Assembly: GCA_964468125.1 (NCBI GenBank)
Contig: CAYXVF010000085.1
Location: 1-26,842, forward strand
Reading direction: 5' to 3'
Origin: CAYXVF01 sp964468125
Lineage (GTDB): Bacteria > Myxococcota > XYA12-FULL-58-9 > CAYXVF01
Length of the DNA stretch: 26,842 nucleotides
The translations under genes and the position numbers were made by a program. A model generated the notes under the pieces. The model saw only the letters and a list, made by a program, of their open reading frames with translations. It was not told the DNA's origin and did not search any database. Positions 12,988 through 20,929 of this stretch are shown piece by piece. Positions within the stretch are counted from its first letter, which is position 1, and each line of letters starts with the position of its first letter.

Positions 12988-14307
12988 GTGGCTTCAGGCT
13001 TCTGGAACATCGGCAAGATCCCCGAGCTTCGCAACCGCATCCTCTACACCGCCGCGTTGCTCGCGGTGTACCGCATCGGCATTTTCGTGTCGGTTCCGGG
13101 CGTCGATCGGGCCGCGTTGAGCGAGGCATTCACGAGCCTGCAGGGGACACTGTTTGGCTTCTTCAACATGTTCTCGGGCGGGGCGTTTGAGCAAGCCTCG
13201 ATCTTCGCGCTCGGGATCATGCCCTACATCTCGTCCTCCATCATCATGCAGCTGCTCACGGTGGTCGTGCCGACCCTCGAGCGTCTGCAAAAAGAGGGTG
13301 AGGCGGGCCGTCGCAAGATCAACCAGTACACCCGCTACGGAACGATTCTCTTGTCGGTGGTGCAGGGCTTTGGGATCTCGAACTACCTGATGGCGGGCTT
13401 TGGTGACATGCAGGTCGTCCGTGAGCCCGGACCTTGGTTCGTGATCATGACGATCCTGACCCTCACCGCGGGGACGACCTTCGTGATGTGGCTCGGCGAG
13501 CAGATCACTGAGCGCGGGATCGGCAACGGCATTTCTCTCATCATCTTCGCTGGGATCGTCGCACAGTTCCCATCGGGCATGATGTCGGCGGTGGACGCGG
13601 TCCGCAATCAAACGATTCAGCCGGTCACGGGCATGGTGCTTCTCGCGGTGGTCGTCGGAGTGATCGCGGCGATTATCTTCTTCGAGCAGGCGCAGCGTCG
13701 CATTCCGGTGCAGTACGCCAAGCGGCTCGTGGGCAAGCGCACCTACGCGGGCCAGTCGACCCACCTTCCCCTCAAGATCAATACTTCTGGGGTCATCCCG
13801 CCGATCTTCGCCAGCTCGATCCTCATGCTGCCAGCGACCCTCACGAACTTCGTTTCGGTGGACTTCATGGCGGACATTCAGCCGTTCTTCCAGATGGACG
13901 CTTGGTTCTACAACTCCGCCTACGTCGTCCTGATCATCTTCTTCTGCTACTTCTACACCGCGGTCACCTTCAATCCTGTGGACGTGGCCGACAACATGAA
14001 GAAGTACGGCGGCTACATCCCGGGCATTCGTCCCGGCAAGAAAACCGCCGAATACATCGACCGCGTGCTTTCACGCATCACCTTTGGCGGTGCGCTCTAT
14101 CTCTCCGCGGTGTGTGTGCTGCCGACGGTCCTGGTCGCTCAGTTTGGCGTGCCGTTCTACTTCGGCGGAACGGGACTCCTCATCGTAGTCGGTGTGGCCC
14201 TCGACACGGTCCGCCAGATCGAATCGCACCTGATCACCCAGCACTACGATGGCTTCGCTGGGACCCGCGGTCCGCGCATTCGCGGGCGAAGCGGACAAGG
14301 GGGGTGA
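12988..14307 (+). CDS. secY: Protein translocase subunit SecY
   Basis: 439 residues from GTG 12988 with GGAG at 12977-12980. SecY forms the protein-conducting channel in the inner membrane with SecE and SecG. The sequence shows the expected ten hydrophobic segments and family motifs: PELRNRILYTAALLAVYRIGIFV near the start, FALGIMPYISSSIIMQLLTVVVPTLERLQKEGEAGRRKINQYTRYGT, ITERGIGNGISLIIFAGIV, RRIPVQYAKR, and LPLKINTSGVIPPIFASSI. The C-terminus ends IRGRSGQGG. Its stop codon overlaps the region of the adk ribosome binding site. In many bacteria adk and then map follow; map is absent here. Confidence 0.98.
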   Translation: MASGFWNIGKIPELRNRILYTAALLAVYRIGIFVSVPGVDRAALSEAFTSLQGTLFGFFNMFSGGAFEQASIFALGIMPYISSSIIMQLLTVVVPTLERLQKEGEAGRRKINQYTRYGTILLSVVQGFGISNYLMAGFGDMQVVREPGPWFVIMTILTLTAGTTFVMWLGEQITERGIGNGISLIIFAGIVAQFPSGMMSAVDAVRNQTIQPVTGMVLLAVVVGVIAAIIFFEQAQRRIPVQYAKRLVGKRTYAGQSTHLPLKINTSGVIPPIFASSILMLPATLTNFVSVDFMADIQPFFQMDAWFYNSAYVVLIIFFCYFYTAVTFNPVDVADNMKKYGGYIPGIRPGKKTAEYIDRVLSRITFGGALYLSAVCVLPTVLVAQFGVPFYFGGTGLLIVVGVALDTVRQIESHLITQHYDGFAGTRGPRIRGRSGQGG

Positions 14308-14315
14308 GCGAGCGC

Positions 14316-14960
14316 ATGCGATTGATCCTCTTGGGCAAGCCGGGCTCCGGGAAGGGAACCCAGAGCAAACACATCGCGAAGACGCACGGGATCCCAGCGA
14401 TTTCCACAGGCGATCTCATCCGAGAAGCGATTCGCGAAGGGACCGAGCTCGGCAAACGCTTTCAGTCTTACACCGAAGCCGGAAAGCTGGTCCCGGACGA
14501 GCTCGTCGTAGCGATGGTGGACGAACGCCTCGACAAACCGGACACGCGAAATGGCTTTCTCCTCGACGGTTTTCCTCGAACCGTGGGACAGGCGGAGGCG
14601 CTCGACCAGATTCTCGAAGAGCGCGACATGAAGCTCGACTCGGTCCTCTACCTCAAAGTCCCGGACGAGCTGCTGGTTGAGCGCGCGACCGGTCGCATCG
14701 TGTGCACAAACTGCGGCACCACCTACCACAAGACCTTCAAGCCGCCGACCAAGGACGGCACCTGCGACGTCTGCGGCCACCACGAGTTCAAACAGCGCGC
14801 CGACGACCGAGAAGCGGTGGTCCGCAAGCGTGTCGAGGTCTACGAAGCAGAAACCGCGCCGCTCGTCAGTTTCTACGAGGATAAGGGTGTCCTGAGCGAC
14901 ATCGACGGGGTCGGTTCGGTAGACGAGGTCCAGGACCGGATCGAAAGCGCACTTCCCTGA
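14316..14960 (+). CDS. adk: Adenylate kinase with zinc-type LID
   Basis: 214 residues from ATG 14316, with GGGGTGAG about ten bases upstream. An in-frame GTG at 14304 overlaps secY. The enzyme interconverts ATP + AMP and 2 ADP. The P-loop is GKPGSGKGT (residues 7-15), the NMP-binding region follows (STGDLIREAI), then LLDGFPRT, and the LID. The LID contains four cysteines, C130, C133, C150 and C153, in two CxxC pairs, the arrangement that binds structural zinc in Gram-positive and some other adenylate kinases but is absent from E. coli. The DDR motif (ADDREAVVRKRVEVY) follows. The secY-adk order is standard. Confidence 0.97.
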   Translation: MRLILLGKPGSGKGTQSKHIAKTHGIPAISTGDLIREAIREGTELGKRFQSYTEAGKLVPDELVVAMVDERLDKPDTRNGFLLDGFPRTVGQAEALDQILEERDMKLDSVLYLKVPDELLVERATGRIVCTNCGTTYHKTFKPPTKDGTCDVCGHHEFKQRADDREAVVRKRVEVYEAETAPLVSFYEDKGVLSDIDGVGSVDEVQDRIESALP

Positions 14961-15036
14961 GCTCGCCTCGGCCGTTTCTGCGAACGAGGATGGCCGCGAT
15001 CTGGTCTTCCTCCTCGAATGTCCGGCTGATTCCCAT

Positions 15037-15065
15037 TAGAAAAACGCGCACCGTGCCGCTATGCT
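15037..15065 (+). promoter_or_regulatory. Possible promoter for the Ig-repeat lipoprotein gene
   Basis: TAGAAA (15037-15042) and TATGCT (15060-15065) are 17 bases apart and lie 43 bases before the lipoprotein ATG at 15108, in the 147-base gap after adk. Each box has four of six consensus bases. Support is moderate only. Confidence 0.4.
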
Positions 15066-15107
15066 CCCTGGGCGGGTGAGACAGACGGTCTTGGCGGCGG
15101 TCGAAAC

Positions 15108-17684
15108 ATGAATCAGCACATCTTGCGCGGTCTTCTGGTCACGGCGGTGGCCTTCACCCAGTCCTGTTTGCTCGAAGAGGGCGCGGTGGATCCCGGTACG
15201 CTCGAAACGACCAGCGTCGATGGCTCGGGCTCGAATGCGAATGGCAACGACGCGAGCTCAAACGGCAACGGGAACAACGACAACGCGACCGCGAACGACA
15301 ACTCTAACGACAGCAATACGAACAGCAACGGCAACACGAACAGCGACGCCAGCGCACCCGCGTCGATCACCTTCATCGCCGGTGCAGGCCAAGCGGTTTT
15401 GGCCGGAGAGATGCTCCCAATAGATCCGGCGGTGCGGGTTCTTGACGGGAGGGGCGAACCCGCCGGCGGCGTCACCATCGACTTCGTCGCGAGCACTGGC
15501 GGGGGCTCGGTCGCGAGCGCGCAAGTCGTCACCGACGTCAATGGGGAGGCGGCCACTCAATGGACCCTCGGTTCCATCGCCGGGACGAACACGCTCACCG
15601 CGTCGACGCGCGCTCCGGTGCTGATCGCGACGGTGGATGCGACCGGCATCGCGGGCGAGACCAACAGCATCGTCGCGGGCACCGGCGTGCAGGGCCAGAC
15701 CGCGGTCGTCGGAAACGCGGTGCCGGTAGCGCCCAGCGTCACCTTGCTTGATGCCTCGGGAAATCCGCGGGCGGGTGTGACCGTGACCTTCACCCCGAGT
15801 GGTGACGGCACGGTGTCCGCGGCCACGGCGACGTCGAACGGATCGGGCGTTGCGGCGATCGCGAGCTGGACCTTGGGAACAGCCGCCGGGGCGCAGAGCC
15901 TGACCGTCACCGCCGAAGGCGCGGGGCTGACCGTCAATGCGACCGCGACCCCCGACGCTCCCGCGTCGATCACCCTCGGCACCGGTGTCGACGGACAGAG
16001 CGCGACGGTTGGAACGGCGGTCGCGGTGGCCCCGTCGGTCGTCGTGGAGGACCAATACGGCAACCCGACTCCGAGCCGATCGGTGACCTTCGCGGTGAGC
16101 GGGGGAGCGGGCTCGGTGAGCGGCGGGACCGCGGTCACGGACGGCGCCGGCGTCGCATCCGCGGGCTCCTGGACGCTGGGGACTGCCGCGGGCGCGAACG
16201 CGCTGACGGTGAGTGTAGCGAGCATAACGGAGACGATCGATGCGACCGCCCTTGCTGGCGTCGCGGCCGTCCTCCGGCCCGGGAGCGGAGTGGATGGGCA
16301 ATCGGCGGGACTCGGCAGTGCGGTGTCGATCGATCCCTTCGTCATCATCGAAGATGAGTTTGGGAATCCCGTCGCTGGCACCACGGTGTCCTTTAGTGTC
16401 ACCGTCGGCGGCGGAGCGATTCAAAACAGCAGCGACGTGAGCGACGCCAACGGCATCGCGTCGGCCGGAACCTGGACGCTGGGCGGCAGCGCCGGTGCCA
16501 ACGAATTGACCGCGAGCGCGGGCCTGCTCTCGACAACCATCGGCGCGACGGCGACGGTTCTCGATTTGGTTGTGCTGAGCGGCAACCGGCAGACCGCCGA
16601 GCCAAACGTAGCCCTCGCCGCCCCGCTGGTGGTGAAAGTGAGCGCCGGTGGTGTCCCGCAGGCAGGTGTGACCGTGAGTTTCTCGACCTCTGGGGACGGA
16701 AGCTTCAGGGATGGTGCGGTGAGCACGAACACCGTGGTCACCGACGGTTCGGGACAGGCGTCGATCACCTGGGTCATGGGCTCGAGCCTCGGGCTCACCG
16801 TTGCGGAGGCGAACGTCTCCGGTGCGTCGCCGGTGGAGTTTCAGGCGGCCGCGACGCGTTACGATATCGTCCTCGACTTCGAGACTCCGCCGTCGGCGGT
16901 CGATCGTGAGGCCTTCGAGAACGCCGAGTTCATCTGGGAGGCGACGATCACGAGTGATGCGCCCGACGTCACCCTGACTTCGCCCTGCGTTGGAGCCGGG
17001 TCGTTGCCGGTGGACGATCTCTACATCTGGGTGACCATCGAGCCTGACGATGGTGAGTTCGGTCGGCTGGGCTCCGCAGGCCCGTGCCGGCTTCGGCAGG
17101 GCGAGCTCTCTCCCGTGGCGGGAACGATGACCTTCGACAGCGCGGACACGGCACGGCTCGCGGCCGGCGGACGCCTCGTCGCCACCATTCTCCACGAAAT
17201 GGGTCACGTCATTGGCGTCGGAACGCTCTGGCCGTTCTTCAATCTTCTCGAGAATCGCTCTACCACCGGCGACACGAGTTGCACGGGGGTAGTGGCGAAT
17301 CAGGATACGCGCTTCATCGGGAGCGCGACCGTAGCCGAGTGGCAGGCCTTCGACATGGATGCCGTTGGGAATGTGCCGGTCGAGAACGATACGACCGAGT
17401 GGGGCTGCGGGTCCCTGGATTCCCACTTTCGTGAGTCGACCTTTGGCTCCGAGCTCATGACGCCGCTGCTCACCGGCGGCGCGCCGTTCAGTCGCCTGAC
17501 CATCGCGTCTCTGGCTGATTTTGGCTTCTACACCGTGTCTTACGCCCTCGCCGAGCCCTATGCGGTCCCATCGGGTAGCCCGCTGTTCGATGAACGCATC
17601 GGGCCGCGCGAGTGGTGCGACGCGCCGGTGGTCTGGCCCGTCCGGGTCGAAGACGATGTGGTCGTCCTCGAGCCCCTGCGCTGA
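15108..17684 (+). CDS. Lipoprotein with five Ig-like repeats and leishmanolysin-like (M8) metallopeptidase domain
   Basis: 858 residues. The N-terminus is a lipoprotein-like signal with Cys at residue 20, although the box TQSC is not canonical. Residues about 40-83 are an Asn/Ser/Gly/Asp-rich linker. Five Ig-like repeats of about 100 residues begin near 85, 186, 286, 387 and 486, each with a TGVxGQ-type start, a DxxGNP turn, GVTVxF and a WTLGxxAG strand, as in Big_1/invasin-like repeats. The C-terminal domain carries HEMGHVIGVGTLW (H696, E697, H700), a downstream SHFRES (H773) and ELMT (M784), matching the zinc ligands and Met-turn of leishmanolysin-type peptidases. A secreted, surface-anchored protease is the likely role; substrate unknown. 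It sits between adk and infA, where map is usually found. Confidence 0.88.
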   Translation: MNQHILRGLLVTAVAFTQSCLLEEGAVDPGTLETTSVDGSGSNANGNDASSNGNGNNDNATANDNSNDSNTNSNGNTNSDASAPASITFIAGAGQAVLAGEMLPIDPAVRVLDGRGEPAGGVTIDFVASTGGGSVASAQVVTDVNGEAATQWTLGSIAGTNTLTASTRAPVLIATVDATGIAGETNSIVAGTGVQGQTAVVGNAVPVAPSVTLLDASGNPRAGVTVTFTPSGDGTVSAATATSNGSGVAAIASWTLGTAAGAQSLTVTAEGAGLTVNATATPDAPASITLGTGVDGQSATVGTAVAVAPSVVVEDQYGNPTPSRSVTFAVSGGAGSVSGGTAVTDGAGVASAGSWTLGTAAGANALTVSVASITETIDATALAGVAAVLRPGSGVDGQSAGLGSAVSIDPFVIIEDEFGNPVAGTTVSFSVTVGGGAIQNSSDVSDANGIASAGTWTLGGSAGANELTASAGLLSTTIGATATVLDLVVLSGNRQTAEPNVALAAPLVVKVSAGGVPQAGVTVSFSTSGDGSFRDGAVSTNTVVTDGSGQASITWVMGSSLGLTVAEANVSGASPVEFQAAATRYDIVLDFETPPSAVDREAFENAEFIWEATITSDAPDVTLTSPCVGAGSLPVDDLYIWVTIEPDDGEFGRLGSAGPCRLRQGELSPVAGTMTFDSADTARLAAGGRLVATILHEMGHVIGVGTLWPFFNLLENRSTTGDTSCTGVVANQDTRFIGSATVAEWQAFDMDAVGNVPVENDTTEWGCGSLDSHFRESTFGSELMTPLLTGGAPFSRLTIASLADFGFYTVSYALAEPYAVPSGSPLFDERIGPREWCDAPVVWPVRVEDDVVVLEPLR

Positions 17685-17749
17685 GCTGCGGCGTTGAAAA
17701 TCCGCGTGATTTCGGCCGCTTAGAGAGATCGAGGGCCGCAAAAAAGGGC

Positions 17750-17778
17750 TTGCCAGACCCACTTCTCGCTGCTATAGC
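17750..17778 (+). promoter_or_regulatory. Sigma70-type promoter for infA and the alpha operon
   Basis: TTGCCA (17750-17755), a 17-base spacer and TATAGC (17773-17778) make a good housekeeping-type promoter about 100 bases upstream of infA. The leader contains a perfect hairpin, GAGGCT (17828-17833) with AGCCTC (17837-17842) and a three-base loop. The promoter separates infA and the following genes transcriptionally from the upstream lipoprotein gene. Confidence 0.65.
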
Positions 17779-17879
17779 CGCGCTTCCAATTTTCCGGGTG
17801 GAGCAGTGCGTCCACGACGGGGAAGCGGAGGCTGTGAGCCTCTAACTCGAGTCAAAGGTGCGTAAGTCCACGGGTTTTC

Positions 17880-18098
17880 ATGGCGGCGGGTGATTCGGGA
17901 AAGAAGCTCGAGGGAGTGGTCGAAGAGCAGCTCCCGAATGCGTTGTATCGAGTGAAGCTCGAAGACGGACGGATGGTCCGCTGCAACGTGTCCGGGACGG
18001 CAAAGCTCAAGATCATCAAGCTTCTCGAGGGTGACACGGTAATCGTGGAGCTTTCGAGGCTCGACCCGAGCCGCGGACGCATCGTCGACGCGGGTTGA
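17880..18098 (+). CDS. infA: Translation initiation factor IF-1
   Basis: 72 residues, the canonical IF-1 length. The S1/OB fold shows LEGVVEEQLPNALYRVKLEDGRMV, VSGTAKLKIIKLLEGDTVIVELSRLDPSRGRIV. The central segment is somewhat divergent from E. coli IF-1 (NVSGTAKLKII rather than HISGKMRKNFI). IF-1 binds the A site of the 30S during initiation. A start at 17880 is supported by length and motif position; the Shine-Dalgarno is weak. rpsM follows 43 bases later, and rpmJ, often found between them, is missing. Confidence 0.9.
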   Translation: MAAGDSGKKLEGVVEEQLPNALYRVKLEDGRMVRCNVSGTAKLKIIKLLEGDTVIVELSRLDPSRGRIVDAG

Positions 18099-18141
18099 AC
18101 ATTGAATGGCGGCAACCGGCCGCACGAGAAGAGACGAAGAA

Positions 18142-18501
18142 ATGGCGCGTATTAGTGGTGTTGACCTCCCGCGGAACAAGCGCATCGATGTTGCGCTCCG
18201 CAGCATTTACGGCATTGGCCCGAAGTTCGCTTCGGAGATCCTCGAGAAGGCCAGTATCGACCCCGCTCTGCGGACCTCGGCGCTGACCGAGGGGGACGTG
18301 GTCAAGCTGCGCGACATCATCGAGCGCGAGTACAAGGTCGAAGGTGACCTCCGCCGTGAAATCTCGATGAACATCAACCGCCTGATGGAGCTCGGATGCT
18401 ACCGCGGTCTGCGCCACCGCAAGGGGCTTCCGGTACGAGGTCAGCGCACTCACACCAACGCCCGCACCCGCAAGGGTCCCCGCCGCATGGTCCGGCGCTA
18501 A
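18142..18501 (+). CDS. rpsM: 30S ribosomal protein S13
   Basis: 119 residues from ATG 18142. The upstream ATG at 18106 would add 12 unsupported residues. Conserved parts are MARISGVDLPRNKRIDVALRSIYGIG, the helix-two-turn-helix region EREYKVEGDLRREISMNINRLMELGCYRGLRHRKGLPVRGQRTHTNARTRKGPRR, and a basic tail. S13 contacts the P-site tRNA and the 50S subunit. GAAGAGACGAAG upstream gives the RBS. Confidence 0.97.
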   Translation: MARISGVDLPRNKRIDVALRSIYGIGPKFASEILEKASIDPALRTSALTEGDVVKLRDIIEREYKVEGDLRREISMNINRLMELGCYRGLRHRKGLPVRGQRTHTNARTRKGPRRMVRR

Positions 18502-18522
18502 GAACGGCCCAGGAGAAGAACA

Positions 18523-18906
18523 ATGGCGACTGCTGGAAAGACCCGTAAGGTCAAAAAGAACATCCCGAGCGGGTTGGCTTACGTTCAAGCCACGTTCAAC
18601 AACACGCTGATCACCATCACGGACCCCGCGGGGAACGTCGTGTCCTGGTCGAGCGCAGGCTCGAAAGGATTTCGTGGCTCACGGAAGTCGACGCCGTTCG
18701 CGGCGCAGGTCGCGGCCCAGGAGGCTGCGAACAAGGCGCAGGACCACGGCATGAAGTCCGTGGGTGTAATGGTCAAGGGACCAGGTGCTGGGCGCGAAGC
18801 GGCTGTCCGCGCGCTTCAGGGTGCGGGGCTCCGCGTGACCATGATTCGCGACATCACCCCGGTTCCGCACAACGGCTGCCGGCCCCCGAAGAAGCGGCGC
18901 GTCTGA
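18523..18906 (+). CDS. rpsK: 30S ribosomal protein S11
   Basis: 127 residues. Family motifs: VQATFNNTLITITDPAGNVVSWSSAGSKGFRGSRKSTPFAAQVAAQEAA, GVMVKGPGAGREAAVRALQGAGLRVTMIRDITPVPHNGCRPPKKRRV. S11 lies on the 30S platform. It is separated from rpsM by 21 bases with AGGAGAAG as RBS. The standard next gene, rpsD, is absent; instead a 205-base gap leads to rpoA. Confidence 0.98.
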   Translation: MATAGKTRKVKKNIPSGLAYVQATFNNTLITITDPAGNVVSWSSAGSKGFRGSRKSTPFAAQVAAQEAANKAQDHGMKSVGVMVKGPGAGREAAVRALQGAGLRVTMIRDITPVPHNGCRPPKKRRV

Positions 18907-19111
18907 GAATTAGACGACTGCCCCTTCAGTGATTATTTGATGAGGCCCCGGATTGCATCGGGGACCCGGGTTGTCGATGCGATAGCCCGACCGAACCGAC
19001 CCGCTTGGCTGAGCCGGGCGTACGGTCCGGAAAAGAACCAGTCGAGAGACGTTCGAGGACGAGCTCGCGGTGAGGCGTCACGAACGACTCAGGAAAAAAA
19101 GGCCCTGATCC
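18907..19111 (+). other. 205-base rpsK-rpoA gap where rpsD would be expected
   Basis: No open frame here matches S4 or any small protein. A short hairpin is present, CCCCG (18946-18950) with CGGGG (18959-18963). The last bases hold AGGAAAAAAAGG, which includes the rpoA ribosome binding site. The stretch is long compared with the 10-30 base gaps elsewhere in this operon and may be a relic or a regulatory leader. Confidence 0.55.
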
Positions 19112-20113
19112 ATGCAAAGCAACTGGCGTGATCTAATCCGTCCGAAGCACCTGTTGGTCGACCGTGAGTCGCTGACGAATAATTATGGGAAGTTTTTTGC
19201 CGAGCCCCTCGAGCGCGGCTTTGGCATCACTCTGGGCAACTCCCTCCGGCGTGTGCTCCTGAGCTCGCTGCAGGGCGCCGCGATCTCCGCGGTCCGCATC
19301 GACGGCGCGCTCCACGAATTCACCTCCATTCCAGACGTCACCGAAGACGTCACCGACATCATTCTCGCGCTCAAGGACGTGTTGGTGAAGACCCACGCCA
19401 ACGAGCCGCGCGTGCTCAAGATCGACGTTCAAGCTCCCGAAAAGGAAGAGCTCGAGGTCACCGCCAAGGACCTGGTGGGCGATGAAGCGGTTGAGGTCTT
19501 GAACCCGAATCATCACATCGCAACAGTCGCGCCCGGTGGGCACCTGGCGATGGAAGTGATGGTGCGCCGGGGTCGTGGCTACGTTCCGGCGGACAAGAAC
19601 AAGACCCCGAACATGGCGGTGGGCTGGATTCCGATCGACTCGCTCTTCTCACCGATCCGCAAGGTCAGCTTCAACGTGACCAACGCCCGCGTCGGTCAGC
19701 AGACGGACTACGACAAGCTCACCCTCGAGGCGTGGACCGACGGTTCTGTGGTCCCCGACGACGCGGTGGCGCTCGCGGCGAAGATCCTGAAGGAGCAGCT
19801 CACCGTCTTCATCAACTTCGAGGAAGAAGAAGAGCTGGAGATCAGCGAGGAGACCCCGAGCGAGCAGCAGTTCAACGAGAACCTCCTGCGTTCCGTCGAC
19901 GAGCTCGACCTGAGCGTCCGAGCCGAGAACTGCCTCCAGAGCGCCAACATCAAGTACATCGGTGACCTGGTGCAGAAGACCGAAGCGGAGATGCTCAAGA
20001 CCAAAAACTTTGGTCGTAAGTCGCTGAAGGAAATCAAAGAGCTCCTCTCCGAGATGGGCCTGAGTTTGGGCATGAAGCTCGACAACTGGCCGCCGAAGGA
20101 GCTCAAGCGCTGA
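19112..20113 (+). CDS. rpoA: DNA-directed RNA polymerase subunit alpha
   Basis: 333 residues, the usual size. The N-terminal dimerisation domain (about 1-235) shows FAEPLERGFGITLGNSLRRVLLSSLQGAAISAVRIDGALHEFTSIPDVTEDVTDIILALK, and later VGWIPIDSLFSPIRKVSFNVTNARVGQQTDYDKLTLEAWTDGSV. An acidic linker (EEEEELEISEETPSEQQ) leads to the C-terminal domain (about 260-333) with LDLSVRAENCLQSANIKYIGDLVQKTEAEMLKTKNFGRKSLKEIKELLSEMGLSLGM, which contacts UP elements and activators. The start has an extended purine-rich RBS. Confidence 0.98.
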   Translation: MQSNWRDLIRPKHLLVDRESLTNNYGKFFAEPLERGFGITLGNSLRRVLLSSLQGAAISAVRIDGALHEFTSIPDVTEDVTDIILALKDVLVKTHANEPRVLKIDVQAPEKEELEVTAKDLVGDEAVEVLNPNHHIATVAPGGHLAMEVMVRRGRGYVPADKNKTPNMAVGWIPIDSLFSPIRKVSFNVTNARVGQQTDYDKLTLEAWTDGSVVPDDAVALAAKILKEQLTVFINFEEEEELEISEETPSEQQFNENLLRSVDELDLSVRAENCLQSANIKYIGDLVQKTEAEMLKTKNFGRKSLKEIKELLSEMGLSLGMKLDNWPPKELKR

Positions 20114-20139
20114 GTGCGCGAGGCATAATGCAGTAGACG

Positions 20140-20158
20140 GCCGCCCCGCGTGGGCGGC
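20140..20158 (+). repeat. Hairpin between rpoA and rplQ
   Basis: GCCGCCC (20140-20146) pairs with GGGCGGC (20152-20158) around a five-base loop, in the 61-base rpoA-rplQ gap. A T-run is missing, so read-through into rplQ is expected. It sits about 16 bases before the rplQ ATG, with GGAG between, so the structure could influence rplQ translation. Confidence 0.6.
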
Positions 20159-20174
20159 TATTTGGAGACCCGAG

Positions 20175-20558
20175 ATGCGTCACCACAAGGGAATCAAGAA
20201 GCTCGGTCGCACGAGCCAGCATCGCGCTGCGACGCTGCGTAACATGGCGACTTCGTTGTTCCAGCACGGCCGGATCCACACCACCGAGGCCAAGGCCAAG
20301 GCGCTGCGTCCGTTCGCGGAGCGACTGGTGACGCTTGCTAAGCGCGGCGATCTCCATGCTCGTCGTCTGGCGGCCAAGGACATTCAGGACGGTGAAGTGC
20401 TGAAGACCCTCTTCAGCGACATTGCAGAGTCGGCAAAGGACCGCAACGGCGGCTATACCCGCGTGCTGAAGACCGGTAAGCGTCGTGGCGACAACGCTCC
20501 GACTGCACTGATCGAGCTGGTGGACTACCAGCCCGAGCCGCAGGCGAGCGAAGAATAG
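20175..20558 (+). CDS. rplQ: 50S ribosomal protein L17
   Basis: 127 residues. Typical start MRHHKGIKKLGRTSQHRAATLRNMATSLFQHGRIHTTEAKAKALRPFAERLVTLAKRGDLHARRLA and the end GGYTRVLKTGKRRGDNAPTALIELVDY. L17 lies near the exit tunnel. The last gene of the alpha operon, as usual, with GGAG nine bases upstream of the ATG. Confidence 0.98.
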   Translation: MRHHKGIKKLGRTSQHRAATLRNMATSLFQHGRIHTTEAKAKALRPFAERLVTLAKRGDLHARRLAAKDIQDGEVLKTLFSDIAESAKDRNGGYTRVLKTGKRRGDNAPTALIELVDYQPEPQASEE

Positions 20559-20567
20559 ACCTCTCGA

Positions 20568-20587
20568 GCCTCCGGTGCTCCGGAGGC
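20568..20587. terminator. Hairpin ending the ribosomal gene block
   Basis: GCCTCCGG (20568-20575), loop TGCT, CCGGAGGC (20580-20587): a perfect eight-base-pair GC-rich stem, ten bases after the rplQ stop. No T-run follows on either strand, so it is an atypical terminator. It lies between the convergent rplQ and gntR genes and could act in both directions. Confidence 0.55.
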
Positions 20588-20622
20588 AGCCCGAGGTGAA
20601 TCGGAGAGCCGCACGTCCGTCC

Positions 20623-20928
20623 TCAGACGCGCCGCGGCGAGAATGCGCGGTATGTAGTCTTCGATGATAATCGTCCGATGCGTTGAGCGAGACGCGCGCT
20701 CGCGTCGATCTTCTCGCCCTTGAACGCGAAGTAGCCGCGCCGGGGCGCCACCCGCAGAAGACCATCCGCGACCAGCTGATTGAGCGCCTCGCGTAGAGGC
20801 GTCCGGCTGACCTCGAGCTCCGCGGCGAGGTGCACCTCGTTGATCCGCGTGTCCGCCGGCAGCCCTCCTTCGACCACACGGCGTCGCACCTCTTCGACCA
20901 GCAGCTCGGAAAGATTGCTCTTTTGCAT
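20623..20928 (-). CDS. Short GntR-family transcriptional regulator (DNA-binding domain only)
   Basis: 101 residues on the minus strand. The N-terminal winged helix-turn-helix is clear (about residues 8-70): LVEEVRRRVVEGGLPADTRINEVHLAAELEVSRTPLREALNQLVADGLLRVAPRRGYFAF. This matches the GntR signature, closest to the FadR/FCD type. The effector-binding C-terminal domain of about 150 residues that such proteins carry is absent: only some 30 residues follow the wing before a TGA. The protein may be a truncated remnant or a stand-alone DNA-binding repressor. No clear Shine-Dalgarno. A palindrome, CTGTATACAG, sits one base upstream of the start. It is convergent with rplQ and divergent from the lipoprotein cluster. 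Confidence 0.8.
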   Translation of the reverse strand: MQKSNLSELLVEEVRRRVVEGGLPADTRINEVHLAAELEVSRTPLREALNQLVADGLLRVAPRRGYFAFKGEKIDASARLAQRIGRLSSKTTYRAFSPRRV

Positions 20929-20929
20929 A

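Noticed and set aside
15663..16850. Possible CRISPR or DNA satellite because of regular spacing
   Set aside because: The 300-base period reflects protein-level Ig-like repeats; the DNA is diverged between copies and has no spacers.
15258..17762. 834-codon open frame on the minus strand opposite the Ig-repeat lipoprotein
   Set aside because: Arg/His-rich shadow without domains; the + frame has signal, repeats and a zinc motif.
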